This document shows positions 1 through 11,385 of a stretch of DNA of 64,000 bases, piece by piece. The notes beneath the pieces were generated by a model. It searched no databases and was not told the origin of the DNA. It saw nothing but the letters and a program-made list of their open reading frames with translations. The number at the start of each line of letters is the position of its first letter. The first letter of the stretch is position 1. Origin of the DNA: Sesamum alatum (taxonomy: Eukaryota > Streptophyta > Magnoliopsida > Lamiales > Pedaliaceae); NCBI GenBank assembly GCA_034509735.1, contig JACGWO010000003.1, positions 8,122,001 through 8,186,000 on the forward strand. Direction: 5' to 3'. A program made the position numbers and the translations under genes.

Positions 1-486
1 CTAGAAGGCTATAGCGACGCTAGCTTCCAGTCGGATGACGATGATGTCAAGTCTCAGTCTGGTTATGTGTTCAGACTTAATGGTGGCGTGGTCGCTTGGA
101 AGAGTTCCAAGCAGGCTACCACGGCGGACTCCACCACAGAGTCTGAATACATAGCAGCTTCAGAAGCTGCTAAGGAGGCAGTTTGGACGAAGAGCTACAT
201 CCAAGACTTGGATGTAGTACCTAGCATCGTTGAGCCAAGGGTTATCTTCTGCGATAACAACGGGGCCATAGCGCAAGCAAAGGAACCGAGATCTCATCAC
301 CGATCCAAGCATATTCTTAGACGCTACCATCTGCTCAGAGAGATGGTTAGCAGGGGTGACGTTCGGATGGACCGAGTCAGCTCCGCAGAAAACATAGCCG
401 ATCTACTTACTAAGCCCATGTCGCAAGTTGCCCACACTCAGCATCTGGATAAGATGGGTTTGAGGTCAATGGGTGATTGGCTTTAG
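1..486 (+). CDS. Ty1/copia polyprotein, 3' end (RNase H domain), partial
   Basis: The reading frame is open from base 1 to the stop at 484-486, so this is the C-terminal ~161 residues of a polyprotein that begins outside the window. It is a copia-type RNase H, the enzyme that degrades the RNA strand during retrotransposon cDNA synthesis. Visible acidic active-site contexts in order are YSDASF (near residue 6), TESEYIA, FCDNNGAI and ADLLTKP; the HHRSKHI block and the KSQSGYVF segment are also typical. No frameshift or stop is seen, so this copy may be fairly young. A purine-rich tract and an LTR start follow immediately, confirming the 3' end of the element. Confidence 0.93.
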   Translation, partial: LEGYSDASFQSDDDDVKSQSGYVFRLNGGVVAWKSSKQATTADSTTESEYIAASEAAKEAVWTKSYIQDLDVVPSIVEPRVIFCDNNGAIAQAKEPRSHHRSKHILRRYHLLREMVSRGDVRMDRVSSAENIADLLTKPMSQVAHTQHLDKMGLRSMGDWL

Positions 487-487
487 G

Positions 488-500
488 TCAAGTGAGAGAT
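488..500 (+). promoter_or_regulatory. Polypurine tract of copia element
   Basis: A purine-rich stretch (AAGTGAGAGA) lies between the polyprotein stop and the LTR start at 501. This is where a polypurine tract, the primer for plus-strand DNA synthesis, is expected. The assignment rests on position and composition. Confidence 0.6.
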
Positions 501-2598
501 TGTTAGAATAGGTGACCAGAAAGCCAATAGGTTTGGCGATTTGTAACCTATTATACAACTCGATGTAAATGTAATATTATTATGTGATGAATAAAATGAG
601 TATTTGTCACTTCTGGTGTTTACTTTGTTGCGCTATTTCACATTTGTTAAAACGGTGTTTAACTTATATCGCAACAAAGCCCACAGACCATGGTTAACAA
701 CTCGTGCAGTTGGGCCACACATTGGATGGTGGTCATGGAACCAACTGATTAAGAGTTGGGTCTAAAACGTTCCAAGTCGAGGACCTCGAGACAGGGCATC
801 GAGAGTCCTATTAAGACTTGCGTCAAGAGTCGTGTTCATTAAATGAGTGTCGTGTTTCATCGGCGACAGGCGTGGGACGCCTACACGATCTTGATGGGTT
901 GGTCGACTGGGATCGAGCCGACTGGACTGACTCGCGGGGATCATCATATGGAAGCCTTAGAGGCTTGGTCGGTATGATTGGTTTTCCCCGGTTCCGATAG
1001 TACGGGAGTAATCCTCAGACTTGAGGGATCATGGCAGTCGCGTGCACATGATGGTTGTATCTTGGATCTGGCGAGAGGTAATCATTCTGTAAGATGATTA
1101 TCATAAGCCTTGTCCAGTGCAGTCGGAATGTGTATCGAGGACGGTGGATTCCAAGAAGAGGATCCGTCCCCTGTCAGTATGTGACAGAGGTATCTCCTAT
1201 GCACTCGGAGATACGTTCATGCTGTTTGAAGTTGTGGCCACAGTGGTTGGTCGAACAGGGAATGGTTTCCTGTGTCGACGCAATGAAGCATACGTGGTCT
1301 CGAGTCTTAAGCATAGATGCCTAGTCAAGGATGGGAACCGACACCCAATTCCATACCCTAGACTAAGGCCGAAAGACGGTAGACGGAAGGATCATACCCG
1401 TATGGAATCGGCGCCTAAATGCTCACGCCAATTCACCTAGTCTCTAGTGCCATGGACCGTTGCTAGACGGCCACCCATGGCAACGGGCCCTTGTGGGACA
1501 CGGGCCCAAATCTAGCTGAGGGTTAACCTAAAGGGTCACACACAAATCACCGAGGAGGTTGAGAGATCGACTTGGAGTCAATCTCGAAGGATAAAATAAG
1601 TAATTGGATTTCTTAAGGGAAAGTCTATTGGATGGACGGGTCGATATTGTATCGGGCTTCTATTTAATCGGTAAATTGGATTTTCGATTAAATATGGAAA
1701 GTTGAGACGTTGAGACGTTGGATCTTTTAATTGGATTAAAAGATCAACGAGAATAATTTAAATGGACATTAAATTGGATTTAATATTGAGTTCATTGTAG
1801 TTGGATTACGATAAAACCCGGTCCGTTAAATTTACTCGAGAGGAGAAATAATTCCTATTTTGGAATAGGAAGAAGTTGGACTTCTTCCCTTAATTAAACA
1901 TGGCCGACATGCTCCCTTGGAGGAAGCAAAATCAGCCATGTTTCATGCTAGGTGGTATGTTGACTTGTCTCTTTTGGAAAGAGACAAATCAACTTCAATC
2001 AAGCTCTTCCCTTTTGGTATGATTTGATCATACCATAAATTTTGGTAGGCTTGATTGAAGAATTGATGGTGATTGATTGGAATGAATCTAGACATCCTTG
2101 GATGAACCTAGACACATTCCATTAATCACATTAATTATGTATATATATTAGAATATACAACACCAAGCATAAGTAATTCATTATTCATCTTTTTCTAGGA
2201 AAAAGAGAAGACAAAAAATCCCTCTCCTCTCTCTCAACTCTCGGCCTCTTCCCTTCTCTCACACTTGTGTTCTTCACTTGATTTCGAATCAAGAAGAAGA
2301 ACAAAGTAAGTTTAAAAGAGCACTAATTCATAGTGTTCTTCTCTTAAACCGATTCCTTCCTAAACCCGTTCTTTTCTAGCAAGAAGAACGTGTGTTTTTT
2401 CCGGTGTGGTGTGGATCACCTTTGGAGAATCCATACGTTTGGATTTCGTGAGCATTCCGGAGAAGGAACAACGCAAGTAGCCGGGAGCATACGCTAAACA
2501 ATCGAAGGTAAAGGTCCCCTTACGCTTTGATTGATTTATTGTATATATTTATGCCCTATGTGTTTAAATATATGTTTCCAATATTTACACATCCTACA
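501..2598 (+). mobile_element. Copia 3' long terminal repeat
   Basis: The LTR begins TGTTAGAATAGGTGACC directly after the polypurine tract. My best end is ...CATCCTACA at 2598, which gives a near-inverted TGTTAG/CCTACA pair and a length of about 2.1 kb; the end is inferred because the 5' LTR is outside the window. The first ~650 bp recur on the minus strand at 14609-15254. A diverged stretch of the middle recurs at about 19640-19956. CT-rich sequence near 2215-2290 could be transcribed leader. Short ORFs in this region (762-947 on minus; 818-1000 and 1117-1440 on plus) have no recognisable domain and are not annotated. Confidence 0.8.
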
Positions 2599-3015
2599 TC
2601 GAACGCCCGGTTGAGCACCCAAGGGTACAATCCTTTGGATTCGTTTATTTAAATTGATTTAAATTTACACATATTTCTCGCTTTCTCGCTTCCGCTCGTG
2701 CTCCCGGGCGGATCCGCTTGTCCTTCAATCCATACTTATTAACTTAACGGAGCGTAAAAGGTTCCCAAACTTACTCTATTCCTATTCATCTAAATTCTCT
2801 TTATATATGTCACAATTTAAGATACTTCTTTATTTTGATCGCCTTTCGCTTACATGGTCGGATTTATGGCGATTTTTGTATATTTTTTGCTATCTCTCAC
2901 CTTCCGCCTACATGGTCGGATTTCAAGACGAGATTTTGTATATTCCCGATCCTTCCATGGCGTTTTGCCATGGCTTATTATTTTTTTAAAATTATCCCCC
3001 ACCCCCGCCTTATAT
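2599..3015. other. Intergenic, short direct repeats
   Basis: No gene is seen. A GC-richer stretch with CGCTT runs follows the LTR. Between about 2838 and 2925 the segment around ACATGGTCGGATTT occurs twice, about 60 bp apart. A CCATGGCGTTTTGCCATGG palindrome lies near 2955-2973. Confidence 0.4.
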
Positions 3016-3639
3016 AATAATATATGCATATATATATATTTACATTCAAATAAACTATGTAAAAACTACATATTATAATTCAAATAATTTATGAATTTTA
3101 TATAAGTTATATCAGAATTAGTATAATAAATAATTTATTTATTAAAAATTTATTTTAAATTATTATTTTTTTTAAAAATTATCGCTCTCCCCGTCGCCCC
3201 GCTTGCGCGCTCCTCGTCGCCTCCCGATTGCGCCCAGCCCTTCTTTCGCTTTGGCCCGCCTTCATTGTTGCCTCCTCCGCCTTCGTCTGCTATCTAAATA
3301 TTTATGTACGAAAATATAAATATATATATTATATATGTATAAGTATATATTTTTTATATATGTATAATTTATTAATTATAGTAAAATTTAGATACAAATA
3401 AACATAGTGGATAAATATTCATTTAATTTTAAGAATCTAAAATAATTTATACAAGTGTGATAATTTTAATTTAAATGTATAGCTAGTAACTAATTTTTGT
3501 AATATATTAATTGAATAATTTAATATTTCAATTATTAAAGGGTGTAATTTATGTAAAGATTAAATAAAATATAATAAATGATTTAAACTTAAATTTAAAT
3601 TTGATATAAATAATAAAAATATATATAGGGTCTATTACT

Positions 3640-3865
3640 CATTCATATAAATATTACATTGACACCCCACTACCTTTTGATAATTGCAGAAGCACCCTTG
3701 AGGGCATTTTTATTATTCAAGTTTATATTAAAGTTTGACGAAGTCAACAGGGGTACTTTTGGGTTTAAAAGCTGTCAGGAGTGGTTTTGTGAGTTTTCAA
3801 AAGGCAGAAGTGATTTGTGTAAATGGACAATAGGTGAAGGGATGTAAATGTAATCATCCCAAAAA
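3640..3865. mobile_element. Short TIR element (MITE-like), copy 1
   Basis: The left edge contains ATTACATTGACACCCC. The right edge, read on the other strand, contains ATTACATTTACATCCC, so the ends form imperfect inverted repeats around about 225 bp without coding capacity. The same body recurs at 5041-5280 within the larger duplication, so it may be part of the duplicated unit rather than an independent insertion. Family not identified. Confidence 0.5.
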
Positions 3866-4128
3866 TAAAAGATAATTTAAAAGTTCTGCATATTATGAAA
3901 CAGTTCAATATACAATGTAAATATATATGACGTACATATTTGTATGATGTATAAATATATGATAATCTGCACATACATAATTATGTATAAATATATATGA
4001 GTATATCATCACATTTTATATGATATATAAAATACGTATGTAATTTAAAAATTCTACCTTTTTAAGTCTAATTGACATTCTTCATATATCAGGCAGATAA
4101 TTATATGATGTCGAAATATATGATAATA

Positions 4129-4134
<6 letters not shown>

Positions 4135-4168
<34 letters not shown>
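4135..4168. repeat. (TA)n microsatellite
   Basis: An uninterrupted run of about 17 TA dinucleotides. Confidence 0.9.
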
Positions 4169-4172
<4 letters not shown>

Positions 4173-4771
4173 CATTCAAATAAATATGTAATAAACTATA
4201 TAATTAATTTAAAATAATTTATGAATTTTATATAAATTATATCGGAATTAGTAAAATAAATAATTTATTATTTAAAAATATATTTTAATTTTTTTAGAAA
4301 ATTATCCCTCACTCCCGTCGCCCCGCTTGTGCGCTTCTCATCGCCTCCCCGCCTGCGCCCAGCCCCTCTTTTGCATTCGCCCACCTTCGTTGTCGCCCTC
4401 CTCCGCCTTCGTCCGCTATCTAAATGTTTATGTACAAAAATATAAATATATATTATGTATGTATAAGTATACATTTTTAATATATGTACAAATATATATA
4501 TATAATACGCATAATTTATTAATTATAGTAAAACTTATATACAAATAAACATAGTGGATAAATAATCTTTTAATTTTAAGAATCTAAAATAATTTATACA
4601 AGTGTGATAATTTTAATTTAAATGTATAGCCTAGTAACTAAATTTTAGTAATATAATAATTTAATAATTTAATATTTGAATTTTTAAAAGGTGTAATTTA
4701 TGTAAATATTAAATAAAATATAATAAAATAATTTAAATTAAATTTAAGTTTGATATAAATAATTAAAAAGC

Positions 4772-5022
4772 GTAAATTATAGTGACACTCCTTGAGGTTA
4801 GACCAATATACACAAACACCCCCTATTTTTGTTAAAATTACAACTACACCCCCTGAAGTTGTAATTGTATTACAACTACATCCCCTATTCAAAGACAAAG
4901 CTTACACTAATACCCCCTGAAAAATATTACACTAACACCCCTCAGGGGGTGTAGCTGTAATTTCGCAAAATGGGTGTTTGATTAATTAGGCCTAACCTCA
5001 GGGGGAGTCAATGTAATTTACC
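4772..5022. mobile_element. MITE with inverted terminal repeats
   Basis: The left end reads GTAAATTATAGTGACACTCC and continues into TGAGGTTAG. The right end, reversed, reads GGTAAATTACATTGACTCCC and continues into CTGAGGTTAGG. About 30 bp of imperfect inverted repeat therefore bounds a 251-bp non-coding body rich in ACACCCCCT runs. It is absent from the equivalent place in the first copy of the surrounding duplication, which gives an empty-site comparison and supports an insertion. Superfamily not assigned. Confidence 0.75.
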
Positions 5023-5040
5023 AAAAAAAAAAAATATATG

Positions 5041-5280
5041 GGATCATATTACTCATCCTCATAAATATTACGTTGACACCCCTCTACCTTTTGGTAATTA
5101 CAGAAGCACCACTGAGGGCATTTCTGTCATTCAAAATTTATATTAAAGTTTGACCAAGTCAATATAAGTACTTTTAGGTTTTAAAGGCTGTTAAGGGTGG
5201 TTTTTGTAATTTTTCAAAAGGCAGTAGTGATTTGTGTAAATGGACAATAGGTGAAGGGGTGTAAATGTAATTATCCCAAA
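5041..5280. mobile_element. Short TIR element (MITE-like), copy 2
   Basis: Second copy of the body at 3640-3865, with the same left (ATTACGTTGACACCCC) and right (GGGGTGTAAATGTAATTATCCC) edges. It directly follows the MITE ending at 5022. Confidence 0.5.
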
Positions 5281-5400
5281 AGTAAAAGATAATTTAAAAG
5301 TTCAACATATTATATATCATGTTCATATACAATGTAAATATATATGACGTACATATTTATATGATGTATAAATATATGATAATTTACACATACATAGTTA

Positions 5401-6303
5401 TATTCAAATGAAATATATAAAAGTAATGTGTTTTTTAAATTAAGGTAATATTTATTCTAAAAAAATCTCTCTAATGTATATAAATATATAATATATAAAA
5501 TAAATATTTGTATAACTTAAAGTAATTTAACATTTCATTTATTCAAATAAAATATTTAAAAATCATTACTTTTTTATATTGAAGTAACTATGCTTGTACA
5601 TAATAATTTTTTGAAAATACTGTTGGTTTTGTTATATATCACATGTATATTTATATAACTTATAAAAAAAATTATGATGATATATGCACACATATTGATA
5701 ATAAATTTGTATATATGAGTATATCATCATATTTTATATGATATATAAATATGTATGTAATATAAAAATTCTACCATTTTAAGGTATAAATAAAAGTCTC
5801 TAATTGACATTCTTCATATATTAGGAACATTTATATGATGTAGAAATATATGATATATATGCGAGTATATATATATATATATATTTACATTCAAATAAAA
5901 TATGTAAAACCTAATGCTTTTTTAATTAAAGTAACTATGCTTGTATTGAAATTTTGTCACTAATTGATACTTACACATAAAATTTATATAAATAGATCAT
6001 GCTTTTAATTTAAAAATGAACATTTTAAAGTATAAAATATGCCCATAATGTTTCTTTTAACAAAAGTAACTATAATTTTACATCACGTACATAATGTTTA
6101 TATGAAAAAATTGTCTCTAAATATTTCACGTACATATTTATATGACTTATAAAATTATGGTGAAAAATACATACATAATATGGTGAAATATACATACATA
6201 TTTATATTAATTTTGTACAGAGACATGTATAAATGTATCATCATAATAAAAAGTTTTTTAAATTCAAGTAATTATATGAAATAGTGTGCTCTTTAAGTGA
6301 ACA
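5401..6303. repeat. AT-rich dispersed repeat family
   Basis: No gene. The segment contains TCTCTAATTGACATTCTTCA, TTACATTCAAATA, AAAGTAACTATGCTTGTA and TATGCCCATAATGTTTC. The same motifs recur in nearly the same order at about 10600-11340, so the two blocks flanking the solo LTR region are related repeats. Confidence 0.6.
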
Positions 6304-8951
6304 TGTCACGCCCCAAAAGTAGGACCCCTATTTTAGGCCCTATTCTCGGAACGCGATCTAACGGGATCACCAAACTAATAACCCGATAACCAAAACAATT
6401 ACGAATCCTAACCATTTTGACCGTCTTGTCCAACGGCCACCCGACCACATGACCTAAAAGTTCAACCTCGCCGCACACCACCACGATCACTTTCCTAGGT
6501 TAGCTAGGCCTTGATCTGCTCATGTTGTCACTTGTATCTGGAGGAAGAAATTTATAGTACGTAAGCTAAAGCTTAGTGAGGCCATGAGGTGGTGCACGTG
6601 GAAGAAGATAATCATATAAGAAAACTCGATCAAAATACTTAAAACATATCATATAGACTAGCATTAATACCGATCAAGCTTGTGAAGACCGTATCATGCG
6701 AATACCGAAACACATGGTTGTCACCTTATGTCTCCCAAAAGACCATTTACTACCTTATCCTCCATGTAGGGAGCAACCCTACGACCGCATTGAACTGGCC
6801 ATGCCTAGGTACATGGCAGCGCCGATCACACGCAGACAACCTCCAGCCTGCTCGTGAAAGGACACTCAAGTGGGAACTGAACGACGAAGCCTCAATTGGC
6901 AGCCCAATGCTACCCCAGCGTGCCCCGCGAACCGTCCAGCCCCGGGCCCATTGATTGCTTTGCAAGAACCACTTGACCAAATTCATAAAGCCACTCGAAC
7001 AATCATATAGAAAATGGACCATTTAAAGATCACATGCACATCAAATTTTACGACGAATTAAACAATATCAAGATAAATGGGACCTCTTGGACACTCATAT
7101 GGACTCTAGAGGTGGCTCCCAACGTAGTCGACAAAGAATTCCAGAATACCATATGACCAGAGCGATAATCACGTTGTAACACTTAGTTCCATGGAGTTTC
7201 CAAAGGCCCAATCAATAAATATAGACAACCCAATATCATATTCATTTTTTTCTTATCAATGGACATTTTCAAAAAACATTTTACTTAACTTCGTCACAAG
7301 AAAAAGACCACTTTTTATACATATATATAGCCATGCACGATAATATATACATATTCCTCCAATTTTGTAAATACTAATATAACTTTAGATGGCACTCACA
7401 GTGAAGCCTACAGCAGGACTGGTCTCGAGAGATCACAAAAAAATTGGATGGATAATTCATCTGCAAGCCTATTCTATTATACCAGTAAACTCAAAAGCAT
7501 GAGCATGATAGCAACCTGAACCTGAATGCGTTTACATACAAATTATATCTATATTGTTGTACTAAATAGAATACCTATATTTTAAGCTTGATATTGTATC
7601 CATACCTATCGTAGTTTATGTACATTTTGATCAATCGATTAATTAAATATAGTTAGCAAAGCTAGTTAAATAAATAAGTACAATTAGCCAACTTGGCCAA
7701 CACATATATAAATTTAGTTCCCTTCCATTTGTAATCTATAGTATTATAATATACTGTAAATTAGCTAAACACTTCTAGTCTCAAATAATATTAATAATAA
7801 ATATTGCCATACTTATTTAATGGATGCTTAATTTGATTAAATGAACGATCGTAATAAATATTATTTATTGGCAGAAGAAGCACAATTATTAAATAGCAAT
7901 TAAAATCACATCTGAACATAATTAATCAAATTTCAATTAGATATTAAGTGTTAAGGAACAAAACTAAGTGTAATTACGTAATTGAAATTAGTCAATATAA
8001 GCTTACTGAATAATCAAATTAAATTGATCAATTAATTAACACAATTCATTAGGGACAAGTGATTAATTAAAGGTTATCTAATTAAACAAATAATTAATCT
8101 AATTGGTAAATACATTTTTATAATTTATAACCATTATCTGAACATAAAATTAGTTATGAATTTACAAGTGAGTTAACTGAATTAAATTCATTAATTATTT
8201 CAGCCTTGCTAATCAAAGTTAAATGAGATATTTCAATTGATTGGTCGTAAGATTGTTGGTTAAAATTGAATAATTAACTAATTATTACTCATAAAGAAAT
8301 AAACTAATTTAACATCTAGCAATTAAAAAAGATCGATATTGATATAATGTAGTCAGTGGTTATTAACTAATAATTATGAAAACTAATTAATGGAGCAAAT
8401 CAACAATTTAGGAAGGAGCCGAAGCACACTTGTTTCAACGTGAGAAGCTTTTCCCTATTTTCTTTACATTTGATTTGGAGGTCTGAAGTGCAAAAGTGTG
8501 TTTGTAGTATATATCTAGCCTTGTGTACATGAGGGCAGTGTTGGCAGCTTGACAATAAGTGAGGTGGAGGCAACGGACACGTGCTGCTACCTCCCATATT
8601 TAACTCTTTTCACTCTCTCTTTAAGAATAACTTTTATAAAAATTATAAATTAATTCCTTAACTTTTAAACTCTGCCCCCAAATAATCTACAAACCTTCAA
8701 TTTGGTCCCTTGAAATTTTGATATATTTGAATTATACCGAACAATTTATTTGTTTAGACAATTTGAGACACTCTTACGACATAATTAAGTTTCATATAAT
8801 CTCTTCTTAATCCAAAACTAACCCAAATGAACTATTATGAATAACCCTCCAACGAGAAACATGTGAAGAATGACAAATTTCATTGGTAATGATCAACTAA
8901 TTTATTAAAGATAATAAGTAATATTTAATATCATGGAAATGGGGTGTGACA
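6304..8951 (+). mobile_element. Probable solo LTR of a Ty3/gypsy-type retrotransposon
   Basis: The sequence starts TGTCACGCCCCAAAAG and ends GGGGTGTGACA, so the termini are the inverted TGTCAC/GTGACA typical of plant gypsy LTRs. The span is 2,648 bp and contains no gag or pol motif, which fits a solo LTR formed by LTR-LTR recombination. The flanks GAACA (6299-6303) and AAACA (8952-8956) look like a 5-bp target-site duplication with one mismatch. The interior changes from GC-richer (6304-7120) to very AT-rich (7500-8400). Small ORFs at 6293-6490, 6682-6954 and 6750-7022 have no domain. Confidence 0.7.
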
Positions 8952-8956
8952 AAACA

Positions 8957-9555
8957 TATTTTTTATTTATATGACTAATAAAAGATGATATATTTTTATA
9001 TCATATTTCGTTTTGGGATATAAGACTCTTGTTGTTTGCATGAGTAATTTACATTTTCTTAGATTTCTCAATAGTTCTCTTACTTTCTTTGCTCTTTCAT
9101 ATATATATATATAGACATATATATATTAATACTATTTATCAAGGCTCTATCAGTAAAAAAAAATTCATAATCAATTAACTTATTAGTTTCGATTAGTCAT
9201 TTCATCTTCTCTTTAAATTAATAAAGGTGATTTGTTGTTACGACCGCATGATAATATTTTTATTTAATTTTTCAATAATATTAGAGTTAATATTTCTATT
9301 TATTATATGTGATCTTACAAAGTCTGTGCCCTTCCCCAGCGTTTCGTCATTTAAGTAAATACAAAGTTTCACTTAATCTCATGTTGGTTATAGGAATTTA
9401 AAATCATATTATAATTATGTTTATAAAGATAAGAATTAAATATGAAATTTAAAGGATATATATTGTATTTGACTATACATTGCATATTTTAATGTTATGA
9501 TAAAATATGTAGAGTGTAAATAATTGAATAATTTTATGTTATACGTTTTCATATA

Positions 9556-9590
<35 letters not shown>

Positions 9591-9949
9591 TACTACTATT
9601 ATATTTTAATGTTGTGCTGAATTGGTCTTATGCAATGCATTTAAAGTGTTGTTTATATGATAATATAGATCGCAAAAAGTTTTCAAAATAAACTTTCTGT
9701 GTGTTTTATGATTTGAAATATCATACACACAAAAAATATAGTATTGTTTAATTTATAAGTGTATTACTTTTATGTATTATATTTATTTGTTTATATCCTA
9801 TCTCGATACGTATATCATATTAATACATATAGTTTTAGAAGTATTATAGATTGGAAACGGGTTTATTTATAGTTAAATATTCTAAATGTGTATAAATAAA
9901 TAATTTGTAATTAGTCAATAGTTTACATAGTTGAATTGTGTGTTGCGTT
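8957..9949. other. AT-rich intergenic sequence
   Basis: No gene is supported. It contains TTA and TA microsatellites. A stretch near 9178-9215 (CTTATTAGTTTCGAT, then TCATTTCATCTTCT) resembles the triplicated unit at 42430 and 44855, suggesting a dispersed repeat. Confidence 0.4.
9557..9602. repeat. (ATT)n microsatellite
   Basis: About eleven ATT trinucleotides followed by three ACT variants. Confidence 0.9.
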
Positions 9950-10430
9950 AATTTACATTTAGACCTTTTGAAAAATTACACTTTTTCCTCAAAGAAATTT
10001 TGAAATTACACTTACATTTCCTTCGAAAATTCTCCGTTTACACCTAACTCTCATATGTTAGAATTTGGATGGAAAATATTTACGTCAATAAAAATAATTA
10101 CATAAATTTTTAATTTTGTCGCTCATTTGACATTTATATATATATATATATATACTTATGTAATATATAAATATATATATATATAGAATGAGGCCATCAT
10201 AAATTTTCCTTTGTAAGTATAAAGTTATCACACACGAATGCTAAATCAGAGATAAAATTAAAAAAATTATATAATTATTTTTGTTGATATGAACATTTTT
10301 CATCCATATTCTAATGAATGGAGGTGAGTGTAAATAAAGAATTTTTGGAGGGGGTGTAAGTATAATTTTAAATGTTTTTTGGAGGAAAGTGTAATTTTAT
10401 TTTTTTAGAGGGTGTCTAAGTACCCTGTTT
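9950..10430. mobile_element. Fold-back element with ~160-bp inverted arms
   Basis: The left arm (about 9950-10110) and right arm (about 10270-10430) are imperfect reverse complements. Matching pieces are AAAATTACACTTTTTCCTC with the complement of GAGGAAAGTGTAATTTTAT, AAATTACACTTACATTTCC with the complement of GGGGGTGTAAGTATAATTTT, and TTAGAATTTGGATG with the complement of CATCCATATTCTAA. The 160-bp loop is AT-rich and non-coding. The size and long arms fit a fold-back or MITE-type DNA element. Exact termini and target duplication were not resolved. Confidence 0.7.
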
Positions 10431-11385
10431 TTTATGATGAATTTATGTAATTTTATTGTTAATTATCTACATAATTGAATTGACATGGAGTATAACAAAC
10501 AATTTTGAGATAACTATATAATAACTATATAATTAATTTTTTCTCTATTCACGTAATTAAATATATAATTAGAAGATATGATTTAGAAACATGAATAAAT
10601 CATACTTTTTCATAATTAGTGACAATTGTTGTCTCTAATTGACATTCCTAATATATTAGTATATATATTTACATTCAAATATAATATATAAAAACTAATG
10701 CTTTTGTTAAACTAAAGTAACTATGCTTGTATATATTGTTTATTTTGAAATATTGTCTCTAATCTTATATACTTTTAATTTAAAAATTCAGAACATTTTA
10801 AAGTATAACATATGCCCATAATATTTCTGTAAAAAAGTAACTATACTAGTACATAGTGTAATAATGTTTGTTTGAAAAAATTGTCACGAGATATTTCACG
10901 TACATATTTATATGACTTGTAAGATAATGTCAAAAGATACATACGTATTTATATTAAGTTTGTATATAGAGATATATAAATGTATCATCGTATTTTTGTG
11001 TGGCATATGAAACAGATCATGCTTTTGATTTAAAAATTCTAGCATTTTAAAGAATAAAATATGCCCATAATATTTATTTTATTTATAAATTAGTGCATGT
11101 AAATAGTTTAAAAGTTGTAGCATACGTCATACATAGTTATATTTAAATGAAATATAAAAATAATGCTTTATTAAATTAATGCTTGTACTTAATATTTATT
11201 TTAAATAATTGACTCTAATTGGCATGTCTTATATTTATATGACTGATAAAATTATGATGATATATGCATACATATTTATAAATGCATACCATATGGAACA
11301 TAAATAAATTATTTTATAAATTAAAGTAACTACTTAAGATATGAACTAATTAGCCCATAATTATAATACAAATTTTAAAAATGAG
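10431..11385. repeat. AT-rich dispersed repeat (relative of 5401-6303)
   Basis: No gene. Blocks such as TCTCTAATTGACATTCCTAA, CTAAAGTAACTATGCTTGTA and TATGCCCATAATATTTCT repeat, in order, those at 5790-6060. Confidence 0.6.

Larger units (their letters stand above)
3016..5400. repeat. AT-rich direct duplication (about 1.1-1.4 kb period)
   Basis: Two diverged copies of one segment lie head to tail, roughly 3016-3985 and 4145-5400. Each has the same order: AT-rich flank, a GC-rich island reading CCGTCGCCCCGCTTG (3189 and 4315), the ATCTAAAT..TTATGTAC segment, then a CATTGACACCCC..CTACCTTTT block (3657 and 5073). The spacing grows from about 1.13 kb at the GC island to about 1.42 kb at the second landmark. 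The extra length is explained by a MITE inserted at 4772-5022 in copy 2 only. The ORFs of 60-75 codons here are by-products of repeat sequence. Confidence 0.75.

Noticed and set aside
762..1440. Overlapping ORFs on both strands (762-947, 818-1000, 1094-1324, 1117-1440)
   Set aside because: They lie inside the copia LTR, which is non-coding, and the matching minus-strand LTR fragment does not preserve them.
6682..7022. Two 90-codon ORFs on opposite strands
   Set aside because: They overlap each other inside the GC-richer part of the solo LTR and contain no recognisable motif.
8400..8597. 65-codon minus-strand ORF
   Set aside because: Within the LTR, no domain and no conserved copy elsewhere.
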